From: Nocardia mangyaensis
Lineage (GTDB): Bacteria; Actinomycetota; Actinomycetes; Mycobacteriales; Mycobacteriaceae
DNA length: 64,000 nucleotides
Assembly: GCF_001886715.1 (NCBI RefSeq)
Contig: NZ_CP018082.1
Coordinates: 1,674,001-1,738,000 of the forward strand
Reading direction: 5' to 3'
Part shown: positions 44,949 through 53,212 of the stretch, piece by piece
Layout of the letters: each line of letters opens with the position of its first letter
How positions within the stretch are numbered: the first letter of the stretch is position 1
Made by a program: the position numbers and the translations under genes
Notes under the pieces: model-generated
Databases searched by the model: none
Told to the model about the DNA's origin: nothing
What the model saw: only the letters and a program-made list of their open reading frames with translations

Positions 44949-46487
44949 TCACCACTCCCCACCGAGGTCGTCAGCTTCGTCGTTCGCGCTCGAAGTGCCC
45001 TTCGGCACCTCAGGCGTGGACGTGGGAGTAGTCGTCGACGTCGCACCCTCGGTGGATGTTTCGCTCTCCGCGACCAATTCGCCCAGGCGACCCAACAGGT
45101 GGTTGAGCACCGAGTAATCCACCGCCACCTGCGGGGCCAGTAAGTTGCTGTCCGCATTGTGCTGCGTGGAAAACGTTGCCTCCGCGCCGCAACCCTGGTG
45201 GTACGAGCGGGCCAGCAAGCGCACCTGATCCGCCCCCTTGAGCGGTGTTCCCATCCTGGCGAGCGTTGCGGCGTAGACCCGCTCGGCCTTGAGCATGAGC
45301 GGCGGCAACTGTGTGGTCAGGCTGTCGATCCGGCGCTGTGAATCGACGCGCAATTTCTGGATCGGTGCCAGCTGCGTCGCCAAGTGCCCGATCTCGTCGG
45401 TCTGGAGCGATCCGTCCCGAAAGCGCGTCGCGACGACCACCACGTTCACCACGATCACCACGACCGCGAAGAAGACCCCGAGCACGACCGCGCCGGTGAT
45501 GCTGCCGCCTGCCGCCACGCTGTCCGAGACGAGTCTGTATGCCATGACGATTCCGGCCCCGATCGCCAGCAGCGACGCCAAACCCACGAACAGCAACGGA
45601 ATGCTGCGCGCCTGCCCTTCCGGGAACTCGACGTGGCCGTGTTCGTCCTTATAGCCCTTGAGATCGTGGCCGATGAACTTCAGCCCCACGGCCACGGCCG
45701 CAGTACCCAGCAGTGCGAAGACGATGGAGGTGATGAACCCGATCAGGCTTTCGCCCCAGGCCCTCCCGTCACCAGCCGACAGTCCGGCCAGATCAACATT
45801 GAACACCTGCGCCAGGAAATACAGCAGCACAAAGAAGTCCGCCAATGGCGCCCAAGTAGCGAACCGGTGTGCCCAGACCGGCACCCGCCGATGCTTCACA
45901 CTGCCCGCGTCGCGCTCCTCGGTGACGATGGCGCTGACCACGATCATCCGGTCCCCAGCACTGCGGGTGGTGATGATATCGCCGTTCATACCGGTCAGCG
46001 GCTGGGCGTCCATTTGAGCGATTTGGGCACGCACCGTGTCAATTTCGCCCTTGATCGTTGCTGCCCGGTCTACCAGGTCGCCCAGCTGGTCGGCACCTCG
46101 GTCGCGGGCTTCCTCGGCCCCCAGCATGCCCTTGCTCAGCACCAGGGCTTCCATCTGGCTGAATGTGGCCGGATCACGGGTGACGCCGATCCGACGCTGT
46201 TCGCCGACCAGCGCCAGTACTTGCGGCAACCATCCATGCGGGATCGGTTTGCCCGTCGCCAGCGACCATGTGATATCCCGCTTGGGTACCGACTTCGGCT
46301 CGTACTGCTGCTCCGCGAGGGTCGTGGGCAGGATCGGTGGGTCGGTTGGCTTACGTAGCGTCACCGTCCTCGACGGCTGCGGGTCAGGGGAGAGGCAGTT
46401 CGGCGTGGTGGCAGGTGTCAAAGTCACAGCAGTACCTCCAATCTGGTTGGCGGATGGGCGTTCTTGCGAGGGGTGGTGTTGGGGCAT
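44949..46487 (-). CDS. Four-helix membrane protein of the transfer module
   Basis: This 512-residue protein has a Pro-rich cytoplasmic N-terminus, a coiled-coil-like stretch, and four membrane helices in the middle (ATWAPLADFFVLLYFLAQVF, LIGFITSIVFALLGTAAVAV, IPLLFVGLASLLAIGAGIVM, VVLGVFFAVVVIVVNVVVVA), then a helical domain and a Thr/Ser-rich tail. It has no known domain. The ATG overlaps the upstream OmpA-like gene stop. Such membrane proteins in integrated elements often build part of the DNA-translocation channel; that is inference from position. Confidence 0.65.
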   Translation of the reverse strand: MPQHHPSQERPSANQIGGTAVTLTPATTPNCLSPDPQPSRTVTLRKPTDPPILPTTLAEQQYEPKSVPKRDITWSLATGKPIPHGWLPQVLALVGEQRRIGVTRDPATFSQMEALVLSKGMLGAEEARDRGADQLGDLVDRAATIKGEIDTVRAQIAQMDAQPLTGMNGDIITTRSAGDRMIVVSAIVTEERDAGSVKHRRVPVWAHRFATWAPLADFFVLLYFLAQVFNVDLAGLSAGDGRAWGESLIGFITSIVFALLGTAAVAVGLKFIGHDLKGYKDEHGHVEFPEGQARSIPLLFVGLASLLAIGAGIVMAYRLVSDSVAAGGSITGAVVLGVFFAVVVIVVNVVVVATRFRDGSLQTDEIGHLATQLAPIQKLRVDSQRRIDSLTTQLPPLMLKAERVYAATLARMGTPLKGADQVRLLARSYHQGCGAEATFSTQHNADSNLLAPQVAVDYSVLNHLLGRLGELVAESETSTEGATSTTTPTSTPEVPKGTSSANDEADDLGGEW

Positions 46488-47701
46488 CAGCGACCCGCCT
46501 TGTGGAAGACGATCTCGACACGGCGGTTTTTCTGCGCGGCTGCCTCGTCGAAGACGCCGCCGGTGAAGTTGGGGATCACCGGTTGGCGGGCACCGCGGCC
46601 AGTGACCGCCTTCAGCAGGTCACGCCGAAGCCCTAGGGCGACCAACCGATCTGCCACTGCGCGGGCACGGCGACCCGCCAAATCGTTGTGATCGTTCCCT
46701 TCGCCGGTATCGGCTATGTGCCCGGTGATGTCCAGCGACCGAATCGTGCAGCGGGAGGTTGCTTCCACGATGGGAAGAAGGGCAGCGTCGGCGCTGGCCG
46801 GCAGCGCCGCGCTGTCGGCTGAAAATCTGAGCACGGCGTCGGACAGGTTCAGCCATACCGGGCAGCCGTCCTCGGTGATCGCCTGCGGAACTCCAACCAC
46901 CGGTACTGGCATCGTGGCTACCGGTGCCGCCGCGGACGGGGTGTCATGGGCGACGGCACACCTCGCCGCCTGCGCCCGCTCACAGATCCCGACCCATACT
47001 CGTTCGATCGCGGTGCGCGCGAACGGCGGCAAGCCCGGTTGCGATCCGGCAGCGACGCCTAGGCGGTGGAAAGTCACGTGACGGCCGGTGAGGTTGGGCA
47101 GTTGTCCTTGCCTGGTAATGCTCTCGATGACGCTGTCCGGGTTCGTGTTCCAGCCAATAGCCTGGAATGCCATCGGGGCCCCCGTACTGATGCCCGACGA
47201 CAGCACATGAATATCTGCGTTTGGAATCTGCGCTGCCCGATCGAGCAGCGGCAACACGTTCAGGCCCGGCGTGGTGGAAGTGGCCTCACTCAGCGTGACG
47301 CCGAGTTTATCGATGGCCGCGCGGATCTGCCGCTCGGAGTCGGCGGCGGCATGCTGCACCTGGCCGTTCGGCCGGAGCGGGGTGAGGTCGGTCGTGATGA
47401 CCTCGCCGCTGGTGGATGTGATGACGCGGACGGTGGCGTCGCCCTTCCGCTTCGAGTGCCTTGCCATGTTGGTCAGCTCGGTGGCGAGCGAATCCGGCAG
47501 GGCCGGGCGGGGTTCCGCACTTGAGGCCGTAAGCACCAAGGTGGCGGAGCGAGCGGACGACCGGGTTGAAGAACCACACGCGGTCACCAAGCCGGTGATG
47601 AGGATGAGAAATACGAGGATCAGGACGAGGCGGGGTGAGATATTCGGAGAAAGTGGGTGGCAGAACCACCGCGGGGATTGCGCTTTCGGGAGATGGGGCA
47701 T
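46487..47701 (-). CDS. OmpA/MotB-domain lipoprotein
   Basis: This 404-residue protein has a signal ending in a lipobox (ILITGLVTACGSS), a middle domain with a helical DxSGVxxx-type pattern (HVLSSGISTGAPMAF; vWA-like) and a C-terminal OmpA/MotB domain (LDITGHIADTGEGNDHNDLAGRRARAVADRLVALG...QKNRRVEIVF) that binds peptidoglycan. The ATG 47701 has an AAGGAGG site. It likely anchors the transfer apparatus to the cell wall. It is first in its operon; the 540-bp upstream region holds the promoter and a 19-bp hairpin. Confidence 0.8.
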   Translation of the reverse strand: MPHLPKAQSPRWFCHPLSPNISPRLVLILVFLILITGLVTACGSSTRSSARSATLVLTASSAEPRPALPDSLATELTNMARHSKRKGDATVRVITSTSGEVITTDLTPLRPNGQVQHAAADSERQIRAAIDKLGVTLSEATSTTPGLNVLPLLDRAAQIPNADIHVLSSGISTGAPMAFQAIGWNTNPDSVIESITRQGQLPNLTGRHVTFHRLGVAAGSQPGLPPFARTAIERVWVGICERAQAARCAVAHDTPSAAAPVATMPVPVVGVPQAITEDGCPVWLNLSDAVLRFSADSAALPASADAALLPIVEATSRCTIRSLDITGHIADTGEGNDHNDLAGRRARAVADRLVALGLRRDLLKAVTGRGARQPVIPNFTGGVFDEAAAQKNRRVEIVFHKAGR

Positions 47702-48248
47702 GTAAGCCTCCTTGCTGTGGGTGGATAAGGAGCAGAACCGAAGGGCTGGTTGGGGATAAGTCGTTTCGGCACCAGCCGGACTGGTGCCGAAACGACTGCG
47801 AGAGTTAGGTATCACCACCGTTCGGGCCGTGGCTGCAGCCGGGGCACAGGTTGCCCGTTGGTCGCCTATGTCGCCCGTGTCGTGGTTGTGAAAGCCGCAC
47901 CTTGATGGTCGCTTCCAGCGAAACAAGCAAATACGAGACCATGAACAGAACCCACGCAGTGAGGGTGGATTGCATTGAATTCCTTTGGATGGGTTTGCGG
48001 ATCAATCAGGGATTGTCCGGCTTCCGGCATGGAAGCAATTCGACTGTGGCATGTGGAATCGAGGAGCGGAACCGAAGTTGGCCGCAAGTTGGGCGTGACC
48101 TGCAACGACGCCCAACTTGCGGCCAAGTTGTCGGTGAACTCTCTTGACAGCGGGAGGGCATCCAAGTATTGGCCCGGAAATGGATCATCAAGGGCGGGTC
48201 TCGTAATTTCTCGCCTTATATGCTTATATATTTATAGAAGAACTAAAT
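47702..48248. other. Non-coding region between the transfer operon and NACHT locus
   Basis: This 547-bp stretch has no supported gene. It contains the promoters for the minus-strand OmpA-like operon and the plus-strand locus and a strong inverted repeat (48078-48126, listed separately). The last ~80 bp before 48249 are AT-rich, with TATATGCTTATATATTT, a plausible promoter for the NACHT locus. Confidence 0.6.
48078..48126. repeat. 19-bp perfect inverted repeat with AAGTTG iterons (oriT candidate)
   Basis: TTGGCCGCAAGTTGGGCGT (48078-48096) and its exact complement (48108-48126) flank an 11-nt loop. AAGTTG or CAACTT occurs four times here, and no T-run follows, so it is not an ordinary terminator. 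It lies between the transfer operon and cargo, where an origin of transfer or replication could be. Confidence 0.6.
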
Positions 48249-48866
48249 ATGACAGACCCCAACCATTACCCCTCGTCGGAACCTCAACCTGAACGGAAGT
48301 ACCCGGAACTTCCGGCGGACCCTCTTCCGCTTGGGCAATTTGATCCGGCTGCCATCGCATATTTGTTTGAGCTGACTGGAAAGCATTGGCTTACCGGTCG
48401 ATATAGAGACGAAGGCAATGAGGCGACCGAGGCGGGTGGCGTCTATTCCGCCGTGGAACAAGGTGTGCGCCAACTGGTAGAACAGAACACCGGTTTGGCA
48501 AGGGATGCCCTGTATCTCATGGCCAATAGCGATGACTGGCAAAAGGAGTTGTCGGCAACAATGCTGGACTCGCTATTACGACGCGAGCATGAAACTAACG
48601 ATATAGATCATATGGTGACGACTGCGGCGCATTTAGTGCGACTCATGCATGAGGAAGAAGCCGGTCAATTATCTGGCGAGGTTCTATCAGAGCAGACGCC
48701 GTTGAGTTTCTTTGCTGCTGCAACTACTGCGATGAAAGATTTGGTCAGAAATTACGATCTGTCCCCGGACGATCCTTCTTCAACAAGCTGGCTCCGGCCG
48801 GACTTTCATAAATGGTTTGAGGCGGAGCTGCTGAAGTACCTTGAGCCCGAGGAAATTCATGGCTGA
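48249..48866 (+). CDS. Hypothetical helical protein upstream of NACHT gene
   Basis: This 205-residue protein has no recognised domain. It starts MTDPNHYPSSEPQPERKYPELPADPLPLGQFD and appears largely helical with acidic patches (LTGKHWLTGRYRDEGNEATEAGGVYSAVEQGVRQLVEQNTG, MLDSLLRREHETNDIDHMVTTAAHLVRLMHEEEA). No signal or membrane helix is seen. It precedes the NACHT gene by 41 bp on the same strand, so the two are probably cotranscribed. It may be a sensor, an inhibitor or an effector partner of the NACHT protein; this is inference from position. Confidence 0.65.
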   Translation: MTDPNHYPSSEPQPERKYPELPADPLPLGQFDPAAIAYLFELTGKHWLTGRYRDEGNEATEAGGVYSAVEQGVRQLVEQNTGLARDALYLMANSDDWQKELSATMLDSLLRREHETNDIDHMVTTAAHLVRLMHEEEAGQLSGEVLSEQTPLSFFAAATTAMKDLVRNYDLSPDDPSSTSWLRPDFHKWFEAELLKYLEPEEIHG

Positions 48867-48907
48867 TTGAGGTCAAATGGGATCATGACACCTACGTGTA
48901 AGCTATC

Positions 48908-51898
48908 ATGTTGGCCGTGACAGATAGGGATGCGGGCCGTTCCAAGGCGATGGTGCATGAACTGGCGGCGCTGTACCTATACAGGGTCCGGGTAGAAGCT
49001 GGGCTACGAGCCGGTTCTTATCGGGACAGCGAGCCGGTCAAGCTCGGTGACCGGAAGTACAGTCATGCGAAATATCACGTAGACTTGTATTATATTGCGC
49101 GCCTTGTCGAAAGGCTCTGTCCGGAACTGTTGGCGCTCGACCCTGTGGTGGCATTGGAGAATGTCTTCGGCCATGCCATGCAGGACAAGAGATTTGATCG
49201 GTCAATAGATCCGCAAAGTAAAATCACAAAGCGTGGCCTACTAAGAACCATGTACATCCTAAGTGACATGGAACGCGAGGCAGACGAGGGGAAGTTCGCA
49301 TCGGAGTTGATGAAGCAAATTTTTGCTTCTGAACCAGACCGGGCCAGTAAAATCTGGGAGGGTCGACGAAGGCGCTGGATCGACGACGCCCGAGAAAGAT
49401 TGGTGGATGCACTCCTCAAGTTGGAAGAGGAATTCGAAGCCAAATCTGCCCCACAGGAACCCACGCTCGATAGCACGCAGTCGGTCGAACAATTTGCGGG
49501 GAACAGATCGACCGAATTCGTGTTGGACGCTGCTCGCATGGCCTCCAGTCAAGACGAAACCAGTGAAGAGGGTGCGGGTACGAAATCAACCGGCTCGCCC
49601 GCTGTTTCAAGTGACTTCGTTGGTAGCCCGCTGGTTCACATCGACACTGTCAATGTGAACCCTCCGCAATCGCGGCGTCTACTTGATCCTACTAATGCGC
49701 AGTTCGAAGCCGCCAAAATGCTCACGCAGACTGTGCTCAAGCGCTGCAAAGAAGAGCGAAAGGCACTCCGACTCGATTCAAACCACCCCATGCCCGTCCG
49801 CTGGTCATTGACCAAGCAGCAGCGGGCAGATCGTCTCGTCAACGCTTTCGGCGGATCGGGACCGTTTGCATTCGACGTAACCTCCGAAGACCACCTCGAT
49901 GCTGCTTCTCAGTTTCGGAAGCTTGCGCGAAGTCGACTAGTGATCCTCGGTCAGACAGGTGCAGGTAAGACTGTTTTCGCGGAGACTCTCCAATGGGGCC
50001 TGCTTGAGCAGGAAGAATGGCAGATCGTTCCGATCTTTCTCCGCGCCAACAGCTGGAATGTCGCCGAGCAGAAGTCGCTAAGAGACTGGATTGTCCATCG
50101 TTTGACAATCGACTACCCCGAAGTATGGGGAAGCAATCAGAAAACCTCGCCCGGCGAGTTGTATGACGCCAACCTGATCCTCCCTGTCATTGACGGCCTC
50201 GATGAAGTCGTCAGCGGTATCCGATCAGATATCGTGAAGGCTCTCAATGAACACCTTACTCACCACGACGGGCTGGTGGTGAGTTGCAGAACCGAGACGT
50301 ACGGCGAAATTGTCGACGAGTCTGGCGTAATTGCTCGTGCTGCGGTCATTGAGGCGCATCCGCTGAAAAGCGAGGAAGCGGCGAAGTACCTGGTCGACCT
50401 TGCGCCGGAGGGAGACCCGACATGGCTGGAAATGAAAAATGCTCTTGTTAGCGAGCGATCGCAGTCATTGTCCAAGATCTGCTCCAACCCGCTCGGCCTC
50501 TGGCTTGTGCGAACAATTTATATCGACAAGGACTATCGCCGCGATCAACGGACTGTCGCAACAACTCCGCTAGAACTGCTCGACACAGACCGTTTTAGTG
50601 ACCCTGAAACAATCCAACACTACCTCTTCGACTGCCTAGTACCGGCAGTGCTCGATCGGCGTACTGTATCGGAGGACGATAAAGCAGACCCGCGGCGTCC
50701 TCGAACGAAATGGAGGATCTGGGAGTCCGAAAAGTGGCTGTCACATATTGCACGCACGGTTGATCCTGGCGGCACTATCGAATGGTGGCATCTCTCTGGC
50801 AAACCGCATGTAAAATTTCGAACCGTCAATCAGCTTATTGATTGGCTATTTGAGGATCGCCGCTTACGGGTTACATTTCCGATTATTGCATTGGTAGTTG
50901 CGCTAGGTTTCCTCGCCTATAAGGAAGTATGGTACCTGCATATTCTGGTATCTGTCGTCTTGTTGCTGTCGCCATTCGCTGTAGTACCAATCGTTCTGGT
51001 ATGGCAAATACGGCGGATCGAGGAACCTCCGATGCCTACCGGCTCGAAGAGCCTAAGAGACTTTGTCGGATACGAAATTCGGCACGAGGCTAAGGGTTTC
51101 CTTTGGGCTCCGCTCGCTGGCGGTGCCTTCTTAGGTTTTCTCGTCTGGTACGGAAACCTGCCCTTCTCAAAGCTGGATATGCTCTGTGGCTGGATGATCG
51201 ACATGTTGCCCGCTGGTCTGTCCATGTCAGCGGTAGTAGCGATTTGGGCATTGATTGGTGTATTGGTCGCGCCCGTGCTCGTTTTCCTGGCGAGCATCCA
51301 GCACGGAATTGCCCGATGGCTACGCCCTAGAGAACATGATTCGGGATGTCCGGAACACAGTCCGCAACTTAAAAAGGATACCTATCAGCGGGAGCAGTGG
51401 GACAGCGCGGAACAGCGCTGCATTACCTGCGGCTGGAGTTGCGACTGTCCGAACTGCGACGCTATCCGCAATGCGTGGCGAGATCCGATTTCGACACACC
51501 GGGTAAGTAGAAATCGGGCGCTGGCTGGCATTCCCGTCAATATCCTATACATGGTGGTCGTTGTTGGATTCATCATTTGGTTTTTTTCTATGCCGGATGG
51601 CTCGACGCCCTCGGATTCAGCTCATTGGATTGCGATGGTTCCGCTTATGATGATAATTGCAATCCCGTTCGCTATTCCTATTGGGATGGCTTTGGCTATC
51701 GCGCGGGAGCCTGCATGGTACTCCTATTTGTTCGTATCACGCTGGTCCGCCCGCCGAGGGAAGCTCCCCAAGAAGACCATCGATTTCCTGGAGGACATGC
51801 ACCGTGTCGGCCTATTCCGGATAGATGGTGCAGCTTATCGCTTCCGCCACATTGAGCTACAACGCCACCTCCTGAACAAGACGTCGGACCGCAGGTAG
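48908..51898 (+). CDS. NACHT (STAND) NTPase with membrane helices and Cys cluster
   Basis: This 996-residue protein has a helical N-terminal region (1 to about 300), a NACHT domain with Walker A GQTGAGKT at 348-355, and Walker B VIDGLDEVVSG near 430 followed by a sensor LVVSCRTETYGE. From about 645 come membrane helices (TFPIIALVVALGFLAYKEVW, HILVSVVLLLSPFAVVPIVLVW, WAPLAGGAFLGFLVWYGN, ALIGVLVAPVLVFLA), a Cys cluster (CITCGWSCDCPNC) and two more helices. Bacterial NACHT proteins are phage-induced STAND defences; this layout suggests a membrane-damaging effector. It may start at ATG 48908 or 48950. The GC content is lower than the flanks. Confidence 0.85.
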   Translation: MLAVTDRDAGRSKAMVHELAALYLYRVRVEAGLRAGSYRDSEPVKLGDRKYSHAKYHVDLYYIARLVERLCPELLALDPVVALENVFGHAMQDKRFDRSIDPQSKITKRGLLRTMYILSDMEREADEGKFASELMKQIFASEPDRASKIWEGRRRRWIDDARERLVDALLKLEEEFEAKSAPQEPTLDSTQSVEQFAGNRSTEFVLDAARMASSQDETSEEGAGTKSTGSPAVSSDFVGSPLVHIDTVNVNPPQSRRLLDPTNAQFEAAKMLTQTVLKRCKEERKALRLDSNHPMPVRWSLTKQQRADRLVNAFGGSGPFAFDVTSEDHLDAASQFRKLARSRLVILGQTGAGKTVFAETLQWGLLEQEEWQIVPIFLRANSWNVAEQKSLRDWIVHRLTIDYPEVWGSNQKTSPGELYDANLILPVIDGLDEVVSGIRSDIVKALNEHLTHHDGLVVSCRTETYGEIVDESGVIARAAVIEAHPLKSEEAAKYLVDLAPEGDPTWLEMKNALVSERSQSLSKICSNPLGLWLVRTIYIDKDYRRDQRTVATTPLELLDTDRFSDPETIQHYLFDCLVPAVLDRRTVSEDDKADPRRPRTKWRIWESEKWLSHIARTVDPGGTIEWWHLSGKPHVKFRTVNQLIDWLFEDRRLRVTFPIIALVVALGFLAYKEVWYLHILVSVVLLLSPFAVVPIVLVWQIRRIEEPPMPTGSKSLRDFVGYEIRHEAKGFLWAPLAGGAFLGFLVWYGNLPFSKLDMLCGWMIDMLPAGLSMSAVVAIWALIGVLVAPVLVFLASIQHGIARWLRPREHDSGCPEHSPQLKKDTYQREQWDSAEQRCITCGWSCDCPNCDAIRNAWRDPISTHRVSRNRALAGIPVNILYMVVVVGFIIWFFSMPDGSTPSDSAHWIAMVPLMMIIAIPFAIPIGMALAIAREPAWYSYLFVSRWSARRGKLPKKTIDFLEDMHRVGLFRIDGAAYRFRHIELQRHLLNKTSDRR

Positions 51899-51961
51899 CG
51901 CAGAGCACACACCTGAAGTCCGCAGAAGGCCCGATTCTGAATCCCTACTGTGCCTTCAACC

Positions 51962-52213
51962 TCACGCCGTATCCACCAGCTTCACCGCCGCCTGCAAATG
52001 CACCCAGCAGTCATCCGGTCGGTGCATCCCGTGACACTCGCGCAATTGCCTCGCCCGGATGACCGTCAACTCCATCAGGTATGCGTCACACAGGATCTCG
52101 GCCAACGGCCCATCGGCGTGCACGAAGGTCCGATCTGCCGCATCTCGATACCGCCGCGGAATTGGCTGTGGCAGATCATTTCTCGCGTCCTGCGAATCGT
52201 CTGCATCAGTCAT
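51962..52213 (-). CDS. Small hypothetical protein of the regulator-linked set (A)
   Basis: An 83-residue product from ATG 52213 (an ATG at 52234 is also possible) with the core FVHADGPLAEILCDAYLMELTVIRARQLRECHGMHRPDDCWVHLQAAVKLVDTA. It has two cysteines and a conserved-looking HRPDDCW segment but no known domain. It is the most distal of three small minus-strand genes before the XRE-TPR regulator at 53213, so all three may be controlled by it. It does not share the C-terminal motif of the other two. Confidence 0.55.
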   Translation of the reverse strand: MTDADDSQDARNDLPQPIPRRYRDAADRTFVHADGPLAEILCDAYLMELTVIRARQLRECHGMHRPDDCWVHLQAAVKLVDTA

Positions 52214-52266
52214 GCGGGAGCTCACTTTCTGCATCGAGACTGTCTGTGGATGTTGCGCCGTGCCGG

Positions 52267-52632
52267 TCAGTACGGCTGGCGCGACGTATCCGGCCTTACC
52301 CGTCCGGCGTCGATGAGCGTCTGGAAGGCGACAGCCTTCCTACCGCACCCATCCAGGCGGCAGATCCGATGCACCTGCATCTCGCGGTGGGCTTCATCGG
52401 CCGTGAAGGGCTGATCGGGTACGTCGTGCGTCCACGAGTAGGGCCAGATGCCCGATGCGGCATCGCTTGCCGGTGGGGTTGATCCAGCATCGCCGCCCGG
52501 CGCCGGCCTGGCCGCGCTCGCGCTGCCCGGATCTCCCGGCCACCGTGTCGCCATCACCACCACCGACGCAAGCAGTGCAATCGCGCCGACGCCAGCAACC
52601 CCGGCGAGAAGCAGGTTTAGCCATGTAGGCAT
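52267..52632 (-). CDS. Small membrane-anchored protein of the regulator-linked set (B)
   Basis: This 121-residue protein starts MPTWLNLLLAGVAGVGAIALLASVVVMATRW, one membrane helix, then a Pro/Ala linker and a C-terminal domain (ADEAHREMQVHRICRLDGCGRKAVAFQTLIDAGRVRPD). The latter matches the end of the next gene product (EQSHSVMQFHVACRATRCPRKAAALDALIEAGRV), so they are paralogues with two conserved cysteines and an AGRV tail. The membrane anchor suggests presentation of that domain on one face of the membrane. The function is unknown. Confidence 0.6.
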   Translation of the reverse strand: MPTWLNLLLAGVAGVGAIALLASVVVMATRWPGDPGSASAARPAPGGDAGSTPPASDAASGIWPYSWTHDVPDQPFTADEAHREMQVHRICRLDGCGRKAVAFQTLIDAGRVRPDTSRQPY

Positions 52633-52694
52633 GACTCACACCCCCGCAGGCAGACGTTGGCCAGATTCGATCTCAGCTGCCTAGTCACAACCGA

Positions 52695-52910
52695 TCACCG
52701 CGGCTTGCTGGCAGAGGGCACCACGCGTCCGGCCTCGATGAGCGCATCGAGCGCGGCAGCCTTCCTCGGGCAGCGTGTAGCGCGGCAGGCCACGTGGAAC
52801 TGCATCACCGAGTGGGACTGTTCGATGGTGAACGGCACCGATGGTGGCTGGTGCGCTTCCTGATTTGTTATGGCGATGAAGTGTTGCATGGCAATCGAAT
52901 TCGTTGTCAT
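52695..52910 (-). CDS. Small Cys-motif protein of the regulator-linked set (C)
   Basis: The ATG at 52910 has a GGAGGA site and gives a 71-residue product with N-terminal MTTNSIAMQHFIAITNQEAHQ and C-terminal motif HVACRATRCPRKAAALDALIEAGRVVP, shared with the neighbouring protein B. It is divergent from the XRE-TPR regulator at 53213, and a 16-bp inverted repeat lies between. A longer upstream frame is rejected for lack of RBS and similarity. Confidence 0.6.
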   Translation of the reverse strand: MTTNSIAMQHFIAITNQEAHQPPSVPFTIEQSHSVMQFHVACRATRCPRKAAALDALIEAGRVVPSASKPR

Positions 52911-52947
52911 CGAGATCCTCCGTGGCAGAGCAACCGAAATAGGCGGT

Positions 52948-53044
52948 GGTACCCGGCACCGGGGGCATTTCGCCACCGGCCTGCCACCCATGGGTAAACC
53001 GGTGCGCCGCTGAGGGGTTCGGCGTCGGCCCGGTGCCGGGTACC
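52948..53044. promoter_or_regulatory. 16-bp inverted repeat in the small-gene/XRE regulatory region
   Basis: GGTACCCGGCACCGGG (52948-52963) and its exact complement (53029-53044), 65 bp apart, flank the divergent region between small gene C and the XRE-TPR regulator. Each arm is nearly palindromic (CCCGG-CA-CCGGG). Two regulator binding sites in opposite orientation fit this layout. Confidence 0.6.
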
Positions 53045-53212
53045 GCGTTGGACCGTAAGCCCGGAAAACCGCCGCTTTCGCCCAGAAATAGCTAGTCCGT
53101 GCGCCGTTATACGGAAATCGGTATATGGTGCAGACGGGGCCGCAACCGTACGGCGAAGGCGGCCTACCCGGCACAACCCAAGTAGGCTCGGCCGCGCAGG
53201 GGGTATCCGAGA

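Noticed and set aside
48078..48126. The 19-bp hairpin as a simple terminator
   Set aside because: There is no T-run, it has iteron-like hexamers, and it is about 575 bp upstream of the OmpA-like start, not after a gene end.
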